Below are positions 27,378 to 37,070 of a DNA stretch of 64,000 nt, one piece after another (position 1 is the first letter of the stretch; every line of letters begins with the position of its first letter). The DNA is from Leifsonia xyli (GTDB lineage: Bacteria; Actinomycetota; Actinomycetes; Actinomycetales; Microbacteriaceae): contig CP014761.1 of assembly GCA_001647635.1 (NCBI GenBank), positions 558,001 through 622,000 of the forward strand. The letters run 5' to 3'. Made by a program: the position numbers and the translations under genes. The notes under the pieces are model-generated. The model saw nothing but the letters and a program-made list of their open reading frames with translations. It was not told the DNA's origin and searched no databases.

Positions 27378-28033
27378 CAGGCGGAGCTCGCGGGGTGGAG
27401 CGCGCGAAGGTACTTCGCGGTGTAGTGGCGCTGCATGAACGACAGCACGGGGAAGCCGAGGCGGTAGAACGCGTTCGACGGCCGCGAGAGCGCGCGGAGG
27501 ACAAACCACACCGTCCCGTCGTCGTGCCGCTCGACCAGGAACAGCTCCTCGCCGCTCTCGGGATGCCCGTGCAGCGTCCCGTAGGCGAAGCCGCGCCGGT
27601 GCGGCTCATCGATCACGTAGACGACGCGGATGGGCGCGGACACCTTGAACGGACCGAACGGGATCTTCAGCACGGCGGTCATCCCATTGCGGACGAACGG
27701 GGTGCCGTCGTCGGCGAAGACGTCCTCCTCGGGCCGGTTGGCGCGCATCCGCATCGGGGTGCCGTCGGGCCCGAACTCGACGCCCTCGTACTGCACGCCG
27801 GTGCCCTCGTTCACGTCGGTGACGAGGATGCCGCTGCCCTTCTGCACTCCCCAGGCCATGAGCGCGGTCGCCGCGGCGTCGAAACGCTCGTCGCCGCTGC
27901 CCAGCCGGATGCTGCGCTCCAGCGGCTTGTAGCCCTTCGGCGGGTAGTACAGCAGATCCGCCGCCTGGGTGGCGCCGACCGCCCCGTACGTGACGGGTTG
28001 GTCGGTGAAGCTGGAGCGCCGCATGGCATCCAT
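27377..28033 (-). CDS. DUF1990 domain protein
   Basis: About 218 residues. DUF1990 proteins have one domain of this size with no known enzymatic role. Visible marks are FTDQPVTYGAVGAT at the start, RRGFAYGTLHGHPESGEELF in the middle and FMQRHYTAKYLRAL near the end. The ATG at 28033 has GGAAG four bases upstream; ATG 28024 is equally possible. It is translationally coupled to hemW. Confidence 0.82.
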   Translation of the reverse strand: MDAMRRSSFTDQPVTYGAVGATQAADLLYYPPKGYKPLERSIRLGSGDERFDAAATALMAWGVQKGSGILVTDVNEGTGVQYEGVEFGPDGTPMRMRANRPEEDVFADDGTPFVRNGMTAVLKIPFGPFKVSAPIRVVYVIDEPHRRGFAYGTLHGHPESGEELFLVERHDDGTVWFVLRALSRPSNAFYRLGFPVLSFMQRHYTAKYLRALHPASSA

Positions 28034-28128
28034 CTTCCGCCATCCGGCGCAGGTTCGCGAAACGGGGGTCTGGAGGTGGGGAGGTCGCCGTGCTGTAGTG
28101 GACGGGACTCGCAGTGAAGGGAGCACCC

Positions 28129-28737
28129 ATGGGCAGGATCGTGCTGCAGGCGTTCATCACGCTCGACGGCGTGGTGCAGGGCGGCGGCGGACCGGAGGAG
28201 GACCCCTCGGGCGACTTCCCCTACGGCGGCTGGGCCCTGGCCTGGGACGCTGAGCACGACCACGACTCCGACGACTCGCTCGTGCTCGACTGGGAGAGCC
28301 GGACAGAGGCGCTGCTGCTCGGCCGCACGACCTACGACATCTGGGCGCGCTCGTGGGGCGTGTGGGAGGAGGACGCGCCGGGGCTGGAGGGCGAGCTGAC
28401 CCGGCGCTACAACCGCATACCGAAGTACGTGGTGTCCCGCACCGTGACCGAGCTGGGTTGGCAGAACTCCTTCCTGCTCGGCCCGGACGTCGCCGATGAG
28501 GTCGCCCGGCTGCGCGACGAGATCGACGGCGAGATCCGCATCTGGGGCAGCACCGAGCTCGTGCGGACGCTCGCCGCGGCCGACCTCATCGACGAGTACC
28601 GGCTGATGGTCTACCCGCTGGTGCTCGGGACGGGGAAGAAGCTGTTCCCGGACGGCTTCCCGTACCAGCGGCTGACGCTGGAGTCGACCAGACCGCTGGC
28701 GTCGGGCGTGCTGGTCAACGTGTACCGGCGAGGGTGA
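28129..28737 (+). CDS. Dihydrofolate reductase family protein (RibD C-terminal-like)
   Basis: 202 residues of the RibD_C/DHFR-like superfamily, NADPH-dependent reductases of unassigned substrate. Typical stretches are RIVLQAFITLDGVVQ at the start, LLLGRTTYDIWA, VVSRT and EIRIWGSTELVRTLAAADLIDEYRL. The true folate DHFR substrate residues are not obvious, so it is not called folA. AAGGGAG lies five bases before the ATG. It is divergent from the DUF1990 gene. Confidence 0.85.
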   Translation: MGRIVLQAFITLDGVVQGGGGPEEDPSGDFPYGGWALAWDAEHDHDSDDSLVLDWESRTEALLLGRTTYDIWARSWGVWEEDAPGLEGELTRRYNRIPKYVVSRTVTELGWQNSFLLGPDVADEVARLRDEIDGEIRIWGSTELVRTLAAADLIDEYRLMVYPLVLGTGKKLFPDGFPYQRLTLESTRPLASGVLVNVYRRG

Positions 28738-28740
28738 CCG

Positions 28741-28986
28741 CTACTCCTTGTGACCCTCGCGATTCGCCGAAAGTCGCGGACGCGCGACGATCTGCGTGAC
28801 TCCAAGCAGCTCGATTCCCAGAAGCTTTCCGTGGCTGTCGACATCGAGGATGACGGAGAACGGGCCCAACTCCTCATCCTCGACGAGGATCTGACGGGCG
28901 GCCTCGCCAGGAGCGATGCGATCGAAGGAGATGTAGCCGGCGTCGGCCTGCGGGTCGTACGTCGTGTCGACGATGATCGAATCCAT
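28741..28986 (-). CDS. DUF2283 domain protein
   Basis: 81 residues. The pattern YDPQADAGYISFDRI ... SVILDVDSHGKLLGIELLG is the DUF2283 signature. Function is unknown; some relatives lie next to toxin-antitoxin genes, but no partner is seen here. TAGTGT (28998-28993) ends six bases before the ATG. It lies between a convergent DHFR-like gene and lepA. Confidence 0.85.
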   Translation of the reverse strand: MDSIIVDTTYDPQADAGYISFDRIAPGEAARQILVEDEELGPFSVILDVDSHGKLLGIELLGVTQIVARPRLSANREGHKE

Positions 28987-29017
28987 GGTTCGACACTAGC
29001 CAGTGCCGCGCAGACCG

Positions 29018-30868
29018 CTACTTCTTGTCTTTCTTCTCCGTGTCGCCGGAGAGCGCGGCGATGAAGGCCTCCTGGGGGACCTCGACGCGGCCGACCATCT
29101 TCATGCGCTTCTTGCCCTCCTTCTGCTTCTCGAGGAGCTTGCGCTTGCGGGTGATGTCGCCGCCGTAGCACTTGGCCAGGACGTCCTTGCGCATCGCGCG
29201 GATGTTCTCGCGCGCGATGATCCGGGCGCCGATCGCGGCCTGGATGGGGACCTCGAACTGCTGGCGCGGGATGAGCTCGCGCAGGCGAGAGGCCATCATC
29301 GTGCCGTACGCGTAGGCCTTGTCGCGGTGGACGATTGCGCTGAACGCGTCCACCGTCTCGCCCTGAAGGAGGATGTCGACCTTGACGAGGTCGGACTCCT
29401 GCTCGCCATACGGCTCGTAGTCGAGGGAGGCGTAGCCGGCCGTCTTGGACTTGAGCTGGTCGAAGAAGTCGAAGACGATCTCGCCGAGCGGCATCGTGTA
29501 ACGGATCTCGACGCGGTCCTCGCCGAGGTACTCCATGCCGAGGAGGGAGCCGCGACGGCTCTGGCAGAGCTCCATGATGACGCCGACGTAGTCCTTCGGC
29601 GCGAGGATGGCCGCCTTCACGATCGGCTCCTCCACCTTGTCGATCTTGCCGCCGGGGAACTCGCTCGGGTTGGTGACCGTGACGGTCTTCTTATCCTCCG
29701 TCGTCACCTCGTAGATCACGCTCGGGGCGGTGGTGATGAGGTCGAGGCCGAACTCGCGCGACAGGCGCTCGGTGATGATCTCCAGGTGGAGCAGCCCGAG
29801 GAAGCCGCAGCGGAAGCCGAAACCGAGCGCCACCGACGTCTCGGGCTCGTAGACGAGCGCCGCGTCGGAGAGCTTCAGCTTGTCGAGCGCCTCGCGCAGC
29901 TCCGGGTAGTCACTGCCGTCGATCGGGTAGAGGCCGGAGAACACCATCGGCTTCGGCTCGGTGTAGCCGGGCAGCGCCTCGGTGGCGGGCTTCGCAGCGG
30001 AGGTGATCGTGTCACCGACCTTCGACTGGCGGACGTCCTTCACGCCGGTGATCAGGTAGCCGACCTCGCCGACGCCGAGGCCCTTCGACGGGGTCGGCTC
30101 AGGCGAGGATACGCCGATCTCGAGGATCTCGTGCGTCGCCCGCGTCGACATCATCTGGATGCGCTCACGCGGCTGCAGCTTGCCGTCGACCATGCGGACG
30201 TACGTGACGACACCGCGGTAGCTGTCGTAGACGGAGTCGAAGATCATCGCGCGGGCGGGGGCATCGGCCACGCCGACCGGCGCGGGGATCTCGGCGACCA
30301 CGCGGTCGAGCAGCGCCTCGACGCCCATGCCGGTCTTGCCCGAGACGCGCAGGACGTCGTCCGGCTTGCCGCCGATGAGGCTGGCGAGCTCTTCCGCGTA
30401 CTTGTCGGGGTCGGCCGCGGGGAGATCGATCTTGTTGAGCACCGGGATGATCGTCAGGTCGTTCTCAAGCGCGAGGTACAGGTTCGCGAGGGTCTGCGCC
30501 TCGATGCCCTGGGCCGCGTCCACGAGGAGGATGGCGCCCTCGCACGCGGCGAGCGACCGGGACACCTCGTAGGTGAAGTCGACGTGCCCGGGGGTGTCGA
30601 TCATGTTGAGGGCGAACGTGTCGCCGTCGACCGACCAGGGCATGCGGACCGCCTGGCTCTTGATGGTGATGCCGCGCTCGCGCTCGATGTCCATGCGGTC
30701 GAGGTACTGCGCACGCATGTCGCGGTCGGAGACCACGCCGGTGATCTGCAGCATGCGGTCGGCCAGCGTCGACTTGCCGTGGTCGATGTGCGCGATGATG
30801 CAGAAGTTGCGCAGGGAGGCCGGGTCGGTCGCGGCGGGCTCGAGGGCCTGAAGAGCTCGTGGTGACAT
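29018..30868 (-). CDS. lepA: Translation elongation factor 4 (LepA)
   Basis: 616-residue ribosome-associated GTPase. GTP motifs [17 protein letters not shown] and NKIDLP are present, and the LepA-specific C-terminal domain ends in lysine-rich KGKKRMKM-type sequence. The ATG at 30868 is chosen over the in-frame start at 30910 because [16 protein letters not shown] matches the family start. It is the head of the lepA-hemW-hrcA region. Confidence 0.96.
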   Translation of the reverse strand: MSPRALQALEPAATDPASLRNFCIIAHIDHGKSTLADRMLQITGVVSDRDMRAQYLDRMDIERERGITIKSQAVRMPWSVDGDTFALNMIDTPGHVDFTYEVSRSLAACEGAILLVDAAQGIEAQTLANLYLALENDLTIIPVLNKIDLPAADPDKYAEELASLIGGKPDDVLRVSGKTGMGVEALLDRVVAEIPAPVGVADAPARAMIFDSVYDSYRGVVTYVRMVDGKLQPRERIQMMSTRATHEILEIGVSSPEPTPSKGLGVGEVGYLITGVKDVRQSKVGDTITSAAKPATEALPGYTEPKPMVFSGLYPIDGSDYPELREALDKLKLSDAALVYEPETSVALGFGFRCGFLGLLHLEIITERLSREFGLDLITTAPSVIYEVTTEDKKTVTVTNPSEFPGGKIDKVEEPIVKAAILAPKDYVGVIMELCQSRRGSLLGMEYLGEDRVEIRYTMPLGEIVFDFFDQLKSKTAGYASLDYEPYGEQESDLVKVDILLQGETVDAFSAIVHRDKAYAYGTMMASRLRELIPRQQFEVPIQAAIGARIIARENIRAMRKDVLAKCYGGDITRKRKLLEKQKEGKKRMKMVGRVEVPQEAFIAALSGDTEKKDKK

Positions 30869-30925
30869 CGTCCGGCCATTCTCCCATGAACCCCCGGCCC
30901 GCGAACGCACGGCCCGGGCGCGCGC

Positions 30926-32146
30926 TCAGGCGAAGCGCTCCGCGCGCTCCACGACCTGCCCCTGGCCGTCCTCGAAGCGGTAGACCTCTGCGCCCTGGAT
31001 GAAGACGCGCTCCGCACGCGAGTTGACGTCGAGCGGGTCGCCCGACCAGACCACGACGTCGCCGTCGAGACCCGGGGTCAGCGAGCCGACCCGGTCATCG
31101 AGGCGCAGGAACGCCGCCGGGTTGACGGTCAGCGCCTCCAGCGCGGTCTCGCGCGGGAGCCCGTCTTTCACCGCGAGGGCGGCCTGGTAGATGAGGAAGT
31201 TGATCGGCACCACCGGGTGGTCGGTCGTGATCGCGACCCGCACGCCCGCCTTCGCGAGCACAGCGAGATTGGCGATGGCCCGGTCGCGCAGCTCGACCTT
31301 CGACCGCGAGGTGAACATCGGCCCGAAGATGACCGGGATGTCGCGTTCGGCCAGCACGTCGGCGATCTTGTGAGCCTCGGTGCCGTGGTTCACGACGAGG
31401 CGGTACCCGAACTCGTCGGCCAGCCGCAGGGCGGTCGCGATGTCGTCGTGGCGGTGCGTGTGCTGGTCCCAGGCCAGCTCGCCGTCGAGGACGCGCACCA
31501 GCGTCTCCTTGGAGAGGTCGCGGTCGAACGGCTTGCCCTCGGCCGCAGCGCTGTCGCGCACCGCTCGGTAGTTCTGCGCCGCGACGAACGCCTCCCGGAT
31601 GATCATCGCGACGCCCAGGCGCGTGCTCGGCGTCTGGTTCTTGCCGCCGTAGACCCGCTTCGGGTTCTCGCCGAGCGCGGACTTCACGCTCACGGCCTCG
31701 TGGATGACCTGCTCGTCGATGATGCGGCCGCCCCACGTCTTGATGGCGACCGTCTGGCCGCCGATCGGGTTGCCGGACCCGGGCTTGACCACCACCGAGG
31801 TGACACCTCCCGAGAGAGCGTCGCGGAAGCCCTCGTCGTCGATGTTGATGGCGTCGATCGCCCGCACCGCAGCGGTGTTCGGCGTCGTCATCTCGTTCGT
31901 GTCGTCGCCTGCGGGGCCGTTCGCCTCCTCGTGGATGCCGACGTGGCCGTGCGACTCGATGAATCCCGGGAGCACCCACTTGCCGGCTGCATCCGCGACC
32001 TCCACGCCGCCGGGCACCGTGACCTCGTCGGCCGTGCCGACCGCCTCGATGACGCCGTCCCTGACCAGGACGACGCCGTTCTCGATGGGCTCGTGCGAGA
32101 CCGGGACGACATAACCGTTGACGATGGCGATGGTGGAAGAAGTCAT
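30926..32146 (-). CDS. Metal-dependent amidohydrolase
   Basis: 406 residues of the imidazolonepropionase-like amidohydrolase superfamily. The first metal pair is in FIESHGHVGIH, followed by a likely metal-ligand lysine in VVVKPGSGNPIGG, then DQHTHRHDD, NHGTEAH and the aspartate in ITTDHPVVP. The substrate is unknown. The N-terminal beta-sandwich domain is intact. TAGGCT (32158-32153) ends six bases before the ATG, and the epimerase gene diverges 88 bases away. Confidence 0.88.
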   Translation of the reverse strand: MTSSTIAIVNGYVVPVSHEPIENGVVLVRDGVIEAVGTADEVTVPGGVEVADAAGKWVLPGFIESHGHVGIHEEANGPAGDDTNEMTTPNTAAVRAIDAINIDDEGFRDALSGGVTSVVVKPGSGNPIGGQTVAIKTWGGRIIDEQVIHEAVSVKSALGENPKRVYGGKNQTPSTRLGVAMIIREAFVAAQNYRAVRDSAAAEGKPFDRDLSKETLVRVLDGELAWDQHTHRHDDIATALRLADEFGYRLVVNHGTEAHKIADVLAERDIPVIFGPMFTSRSKVELRDRAIANLAVLAKAGVRVAITTDHPVVPINFLIYQAALAVKDGLPRETALEALTVNPAAFLRLDDRVGSLTPGLDGDVVVWSGDPLDVNSRAERVFIQGAEVYRFEDGQGQVVERAERFA

Positions 32147-32234
32147 GGATCGAGCCTACGCGCGGCGCGAGCCGCATCCACCGACGGAGGCGAATCTGGG
32201 GAATGCGGGCTCTCCACAGACGTTGTGGACAGCT

Positions 32235-33113
32235 ATGACCATCCTTCTGACCGGCGCGACCGGCTTCATCGGCTCCTCCGTCCTCCCCCGCCTTCTCGAC
32301 GAAGGCCATCCCGTCATCACACTCGTGCGCGACGCCGAGAAGGCCGCAGCGGTCAAAGCCGCCGGCGCCACCGCGCTGATCGGAGACGCAATGGACGCGG
32401 CCCTCGTCGAGCGGGCTGCGCGCGAGAGCGACGGCGTCATCCACCTGGCATCGTCGAAGGACGTGGACGCGGTGCTCGTGCCGGCGGTCCTGGCGGGATT
32501 GGCCGGATCGGGCAAGCCGTTCGTCCACACCGGCGGCGTCTGGACCTACGGCTCCAACGACGACATCGTCGAGGACTCCCCCGTCGCACCGCCGGCGCTC
32601 ACCGCCTGGCGCGGAGATGCGGAGGCGGTCGTCCTCGAGGCGGACGGCGTGCGGGGCATCGTCGTCGTCCCCTCGATCGTGTACGGCCACGGCAAGGGCC
32701 TCGCCAACGTGATCGTGGACGCGCCGCGCGGGACCGGCGTTGAGGCCCTGCGGCTGATCGGCGACGGCTCGCAGCACTGGGCGACCGTGCACGTCGACGA
32801 CCTCGCAGCGCTCTACGTGCTCGCGCTCGAGCAGGGCACGGCGGGTGCGACGTACATCGGCGCGGGCGGTCAGAACCCGACCGTGCGCGAGCTCGGCGAG
32901 GCCGCCGCACAGGCCGCGGGAGTCGCGGGGGGTGTGGTTGCGGAGTCCGTCGAGGAGTCGCGGTCGCGGCTCGGCGAACAGCTCGCGGACGCTCTGCTCC
33001 TCGACCAGCAGGCGCGCGGGACGAAGGCGCGGATCGACCTCGGCTGGGAGCCGAACGGCCCGTCGCTGCTGGAGGAGCTGCTCGTCGGCACGTACGCGCC
33101 CGCCCGCGTCTAG
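32235..33113 (+). CDS. NAD-dependent epimerase/dehydratase family protein
   Basis: 292-residue short-chain-type dehydrogenase with a Rossmann start MTILLTGATGFIGSSVL (nucleotide motif GATGFIG at residues 7-13). The usual YxxxK is replaced by a shorter GVWTYGSND segment, as in atypical extended SDRs that may be NAD(P)-binding regulators or isoflavone-reductase-like enzymes. The substrate is unknown. No ribosome binding site is evident before the ATG, so the mRNA may be leaderless, though no clear -10 is seen. Confidence 0.83.
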   Translation: MTILLTGATGFIGSSVLPRLLDEGHPVITLVRDAEKAAAVKAAGATALIGDAMDAALVERAARESDGVIHLASSKDVDAVLVPAVLAGLAGSGKPFVHTGGVWTYGSNDDIVEDSPVAPPALTAWRGDAEAVVLEADGVRGIVVVPSIVYGHGKGLANVIVDAPRGTGVEALRLIGDGSQHWATVHVDDLAALYVLALEQGTAGATYIGAGGQNPTVRELGEAAAQAAGVAGGVVAESVEESRSRLGEQLADALLLDQQARGTKARIDLGWEPNGPSLLEELLVGTYAPARV

Positions 33114-33130
33114 CGCATAGGCGTCGGGTT

Positions 33131-33160
33131 TTGGCGTGATGCGCAGGGCGCTGGTAGAGT
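33131..33160 (+). promoter_or_regulatory. rpsT promoter
   Basis: TTGGCG (33131-33136), 18 bases, TAGAGT (33155-33160). This is a good sigma-70-type arrangement ahead of rpsT. The predicted 5' leader of about 100 bases contains short GC-rich stems and could hold S20 feedback control; that is inference. Confidence 0.65.
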
Positions 33161-33264
33161 TGTTTGTTGGCTTGCGTGTGGATGTGTCCGCACGAAACGC
33201 CGCAAGGCGCCCTCTCCGCTGAGCGGCACATCCCTAACTCACTCAGAAACGAAAGTGACCACTC

Positions 33265-33525
33265 GTGGCAAACATCAAGTCGCAGATCAAGCGCAACCGC
33301 ACGAACAAGAAGGCGCAGGAGCGCAACAAGGCCGTCAAGAGCGAGCTCAAGACCGCCATCCGCGCCACCCGTGAGGCCGTCGTGGCGGGCGACAAGGAGA
33401 AGGCGACCGCGGCGCTGCGTCTCGCCGCCAAGAAGATCGACAAGGCGGCCAGCAAGGGCGTCATCCACAAGAACCAGGCGGCGAACCGCAAGTCTGCGAT
33501 CGCCAAGCAGGTCGCCGCGCTCTAA
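33265..33525 (+). CDS. rpsT: 30S ribosomal protein S20
   Basis: 86-residue, lysine-rich helical protein of the 30S subunit that binds 16S rRNA. It starts GTG with [20 protein letters not shown] and ends [10 protein letters not shown], matching the whole family length. It is oriented against holA, with a strong terminator between. Confidence 0.97.
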   Translation: MANIKSQIKRNRTNKKAQERNKAVKSELKTAIRATREAVVAGDKEKATAALRLAAKKIDKAASKGVIHKNQAANRKSAIAKQVAAL

Positions 33526-33561
33526 GCGACGACCGACCGCGGGACCTGTCCCGCGCCGCTA

Positions 33562-33602
33562 GCGAGCCCCCGCTCAGGACCACGGTCCGGGCGGGGGCTC
33601 GC
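33562..33602. terminator. Terminator between rpsT and holA
   Basis: GCGAGCCCCCGC (33562-33573) pairs perfectly with GCGGGGGCTCGC (33591-33602). The loop holds a second stem (GGACC/GGTCC). It can end both the rpsT and the holA transcripts, although no T-run is present. Confidence 0.8.
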
Positions 33603-33639
33603 TGCATGTGCGGGAGGCGGTGAACGGCGGCGGGCGTTC

Positions 33640-34680
33640 TCAGTCGCGGCCGCGGGCGCTCACGATGCGGATCATGCGCTCGAGCGCGAACACCGGGTCA
33701 CGGCCGCCGCCCTTGACGTTGGCGTCCGTCTCGGCGAGCAGCTCGATGCAGCGGCCGAGGCCGTCTTCCGTCCACCCCTGCAGGTCGCGGCGGGCGCGGT
33801 CGACCTGCCACGGCGCGAGGCCGAATTGCTGTGCCAGCTGGCCGGAGCCGCCGCGCGAGCCGGAGATCTTCGCCATCGTCCGGATCTTGCTGGCGAAAGC
33901 GGCCACCATCGGGACGGGATCTGCGCCGGAGGCGAGCGCGTGGCGCATCGTGACCAGCGCCTCGCCGTGCCGTCCGGCGATCGCGGCGTCGGCCACCTGG
34001 AAGGCGTTCGTCTCGACGCGGCCGCCGTAGTACTTGTCGACGGTCGCCTCGGTGATCTGCTCGGCGGAGTCGGACAGCAGCTGCTGACAGGCCGCCGCCA
34101 GTTCGGCGAGGTCGTCGGAGAAGGCCGAGGTGATCGCACGGAGCGCACCCGGAGTGACCTTGCGGCCGGCCGCGGCGAACTCGGCCTGGACGAAGTCGTA
34201 CTTCTCGGCGTCCTTCTTGAGCTCGGCGCACACGATCTCGATGCCGCCGCCCGTGCCGGCGCGGATCGCGTCGAGCAGCTTCTTGCCGCGCACTCCCCCG
34301 CCATGACGGAGGGTGACGACCGTACCGTCGGCCGGCCCATTCAGGTAGTCGAGCATGTCGGCGAGGAACGCGTCGTTGCACTTCTCGACGGCCTCGACCC
34401 GGATGAGCCGCGGCTCGCCGAACAGGGAGGGGCTCGCGACGGTGAGGAGCTCGCCCGGCGCGTAGTCACCGGCGTGCAGATCGCTGATCTCGAGGCTCGG
34501 ATCGTCGGCCTTGAGGGCATCGCGGAGCGTGCGGACCGCACGGTCGGCGAGGAAGCCCTCCGACCCGGTGACGAGCACGACCGGCGCCGAGCGCACCTGG
34601 TTCCATGGGAGCTGCGGAATGGCGCTGGCCGCCGCGCGCGCCTTGGTCGCTCCGCCTCTGCTGCCGCCTCGGGTCGCCAC
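33640..34680 (-). CDS. holA: DNA polymerase III subunit delta
   Basis: 346-residue clamp-loader subunit. Recognisable blocks are VVLVTGSEGFLADRAVRTLRDAL, LLTVASPSLFGEPRLIRVE and LKKDAEKYDF. It opens the beta clamp with delta-prime and gamma/tau. The GTG at 34680 is preceded by GAGGAGAC. The comEC frame overlaps its first 340 bases. comEA-comEC-holA is a usual bacterial order. Confidence 0.93.
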   Translation of the reverse strand: MATRGGSRGGATKARAAASAIPQLPWNQVRSAPVVLVTGSEGFLADRAVRTLRDALKADDPSLEISDLHAGDYAPGELLTVASPSLFGEPRLIRVEAVEKCNDAFLADMLDYLNGPADGTVVTLRHGGGVRGKKLLDAIRAGTGGGIEIVCAELKKDAEKYDFVQAEFAAAGRKVTPGALRAITSAFSDDLAELAAACQQLLSDSAEQITEATVDKYYGGRVETNAFQVADAAIAGRHGEALVTMRHALASGADPVPMVAAFASKIRTMAKISGSRGGSGQLAQQFGLAPWQVDRARRDLQGWTEDGLGRCIELLAETDANVKGGGRDPVFALERMIRIVSARGRD

Positions 34681-37070
34681 GTGTCTCCTCGCTGGTCTGC
34701 GGCCAGGGATAGTCCCGGCGCCGCCTTCCCAGGATACGGGCGACCACCGTCAGCGGAGGCAGCGGTGCGTTCGCTCCAGACTCGGAGACCCGACGAACCT
34801 GCGGAGACCAGGATCATCCCGCGTTCGTCCGTCCGGACCGGCATGGTGCCGGCGTCGGCGAGCATGCGGAGGGCCGATGCCGTCGGGTGACCGTAGCCGT
34901 TCCGCGCGCCGACGGAGACCAGGCCGACCCGGGCGCCGAGCGCACGGTAGAGCCGCGGGCTCTGGTCGGCGGAGCCGTGGTGGGCGACCTTCACCACGTC
35001 GACCTGGCGAACGGCGCGGGTGGCCAGGACTGCATCCTGAGCCTGCTCCCCCAGGTCGCCGAGGAAGAGCGAGCGGATGCCGCCGCCTTCGGCTTCGAGA
35101 GTGATGCTGCCGGCGTTGCCGATGCCGGCGTCGGGAGACACGGACGCGCTGGGAGCCGGCGGCCAGAGCAGGCGCCAGGTCGTCGAGCCCAGGCGTCCGG
35201 CCATCCCCGCGTACCCTCGTTCGACGGGAACCCGCGCCTCGGTCAGCACGCGGAGGGTGCGCTCGTCCGCGTCTCGCGCGGGCACCTGGGTGATCGCCCG
35301 CCGGACCCGCGACGCCACACCGGCGACTCCGCCCACATGGTCGGCGTCGAAGTGCGTCAGCACGAGCACCTCGATCGAGGAGATCCCGAGCCGATCGAGG
35401 CACGCGGCGGCGGGTTCGGGATGCCTCCCGACGTCGATCATCGCCACCGCGTCGCCCTCGCGCACCAGGACGCCGTCGCCCTGCCCGACATCGCAGGCGG
35501 CGATGCGCCAGTCACCGGGGATTGCCAGGGCACGGCCGACCGCTCCACCTCCGAGAACAGCGACATAGGCGACCGTCCCGGCGCACAGAGCGACCGCCGC
35601 CACGACTGCGAGCAGCCGTGGCGCGCCGCGCATCACCACCAGGACCACGGCGACCAGCACGGCCGCGCACAGCACGACGCCGACGACTCCGGGGACCCAC
35701 GGCAGCGCACCGCCCGGCAGGCCGCTCGCGGCGGTGGCGACCTGTGCGATCCAGGCGGACGGGATCCACGCGAGGCGTACGAGGAGATCGCCCAGACCGG
35801 GTGCCCACGGCAGCACGGCGCAGGCGAGGCAGCCCAGCACGGTCGCCACCGGAGCGGCCGGCTCGGCGAGGAGATTAGCCGGGATGCCCCACAGCGGAAG
35901 GGACGGCGTCAGCTGGATGAGCACCGGCTGGCATGCGAGCTGCGCTGCGGTCGGCACGGCGATCGCGATGGCGAGCGACCGCGGCATCCAGCGGCTCAGC
36001 ACCCTGCTGAGCGGCCCGGCGAGTACGAGCAGCCCCGCGGTGGCGAGGATCGACAATGCGAAGCCGTAGTCGCGGGCGAGCCAGGGGTCGTGCACCAGGA
36101 GCACCACGGCCGCGAGCGAGAGCGCGGGCACGCCGTCGGACGGACGACCCCGCGCAAGGGCGAGGAGCAGCACACCGGCCATCGCGGCCGCCCGGATGAC
36201 GCTCGGTCCGGGGCCCACCAGCCCCACGAAGGCCGCCAGCGCGAGCGCGGCGAGCCCGATCCGGAGTCGCCGCCCTGCGCCCACGGCCCGCGCGACGAGG
36301 AAGACGAGGCCGATGACGAGCGCACAGTTCGCGCCGGAGACCGCGGTGAGATGGCTGAGCGAGGACGCCTTCATCGCGTCGCCGAGCTCGGGCGGCAGCG
36401 ACGTCTCGTCTCCGATCGCGAGCCCGGGCAGGAGGGCACCGCCGTCGCCCGGCGTCCGGGAGGCGGATTCCGCGAACGCCGTGCGGACGGTTGCCGCCCA
36501 CGCCAGCCATGGCGGGGGTTCCCGCTCGACAGCGGGCGGTTCACCGGCAACGGTGCGTACCGTGTAGGTGGTCGCTTCGCCGGGGTCGTTGTGGAGGATC
36601 GTTCCGTGAACGCGGACCACGGCGCCGTTGGCCAGGAGACGCGCATCACCCACTTGCGCGTCGAACTGCAGGATGACGGGCACGTTCGGCGACGAGTCGA
36701 TGGTGGTGCCGCGGGCCGACCAGCGCGGCCCACTGCCGAGACCGCTCGAGATGCGCTGAGGTGTGCGTTCGATGCGCACGTGGAGGTCGACCGTGTCACG
36801 GTCGCGCGCGGCGGCGTCGAGGACGCTGCTCTCCCGGCCGGGGCTGTGCACCGCGACGACCGCAGCCCCGAGGGCCACTGCGGCGAGAACGGTCGCCGCC
36901 GCGGCGATGCGACCGCGACGCGGAACGACCGCCGCGAACCCGAGACACACCAGCGCCCCGGCACCCGCGGCAAGCGCGGCCCATGCAGCCGCGGACGGCC
37001 CACCGATGAGCACCGCGCAGGCGATCCACAGCCCGGTGGCGGGCAGCGCGAGGCGGAGGTCCGGCATCAC
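34341..37070 (-). CDS. comEC: ComEC/Rec2 DNA-uptake channel protein, apparently without its normal stop
   Basis: 909 residues. An N-terminal soluble domain is followed by the ComEC competence membrane region (LTAVSGANCALVIGLVFLV, then about ten helices). A C-terminal beta-lactamase-like domain has CDVGQGDGVLV, LTHFDADHVGG and AHHGSADQS. It forms the membrane channel for single-stranded DNA. The natural end should be soon after GLRVWSERTAASA (near 34750), but this frame has no stop there and runs 340 bases into holA as arginine/serine-rich non-homologous sequence. A stop (TGA 34752-34750) is present one frame away, so a one-base change or a sequencing error is likely. The start overlaps comEA as GTGA. 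Confidence 0.83.
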   Translation of the reverse strand: MMPDLRLALPATGLWIACAVLIGGPSAAAWAALAAGAGALVCLGFAAVVPRRGRIAAAATVLAAVALGAAVVAVHSPGRESSVLDAAARDRDTVDLHVRIERTPQRISSGLGSGPRWSARGTTIDSSPNVPVILQFDAQVGDARLLANGAVVRVHGTILHNDPGEATTYTVRTVAGEPPAVEREPPPWLAWAATVRTAFAESASRTPGDGGALLPGLAIGDETSLPPELGDAMKASSLSHLTAVSGANCALVIGLVFLVARAVGAGRRLRIGLAALALAAFVGLVGPGPSVIRAAAMAGVLLLALARGRPSDGVPALSLAAVVLLVHDPWLARDYGFALSILATAGLLVLAGPLSRVLSRWMPRSLAIAIAVPTAAQLACQPVLIQLTPSLPLWGIPANLLAEPAAPVATVLGCLACAVLPWAPGLGDLLVRLAWIPSAWIAQVATAASGLPGGALPWVPGVVGVVLCAAVLVAVVLVVMRGAPRLLAVVAAVALCAGTVAYVAVLGGGAVGRALAIPGDWRIAACDVGQGDGVLVREGDAVAMIDVGRHPEPAAACLDRLGISSIEVLVLTHFDADHVGGVAGVASRVRRAITQVPARDADERTLRVLTEARVPVERGYAGMAGRLGSTTWRLLWPPAPSASVSPDAGIGNAGSITLEAEGGGIRSLFLGDLGEQAQDAVLATRAVRQVDVVKVAHHGSADQSPRLYRALGARVGLVSVGARNGYGHPTASALRMLADAGTMPVRTDERGMILVSAGSSGLRVWSERTAASADGGRPYPGKAAPGLSLAADQRGDTWRPEAAAEAERPRRARRPAPFRSSHGTRCARRRSCSSPGRRASSPTVRSARSAMPSRPTIRASRSAICTPVTTRRASSSPSRAPPCSASRGSSGSRPSRSATTRSSPTCSTT

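Noticed and set aside
28741..28986. DUF2283 gene as part of a toxin-antitoxin pair
   Set aside because: The neighbours are a convergent DHFR-like gene and lepA; there is no candidate toxin.
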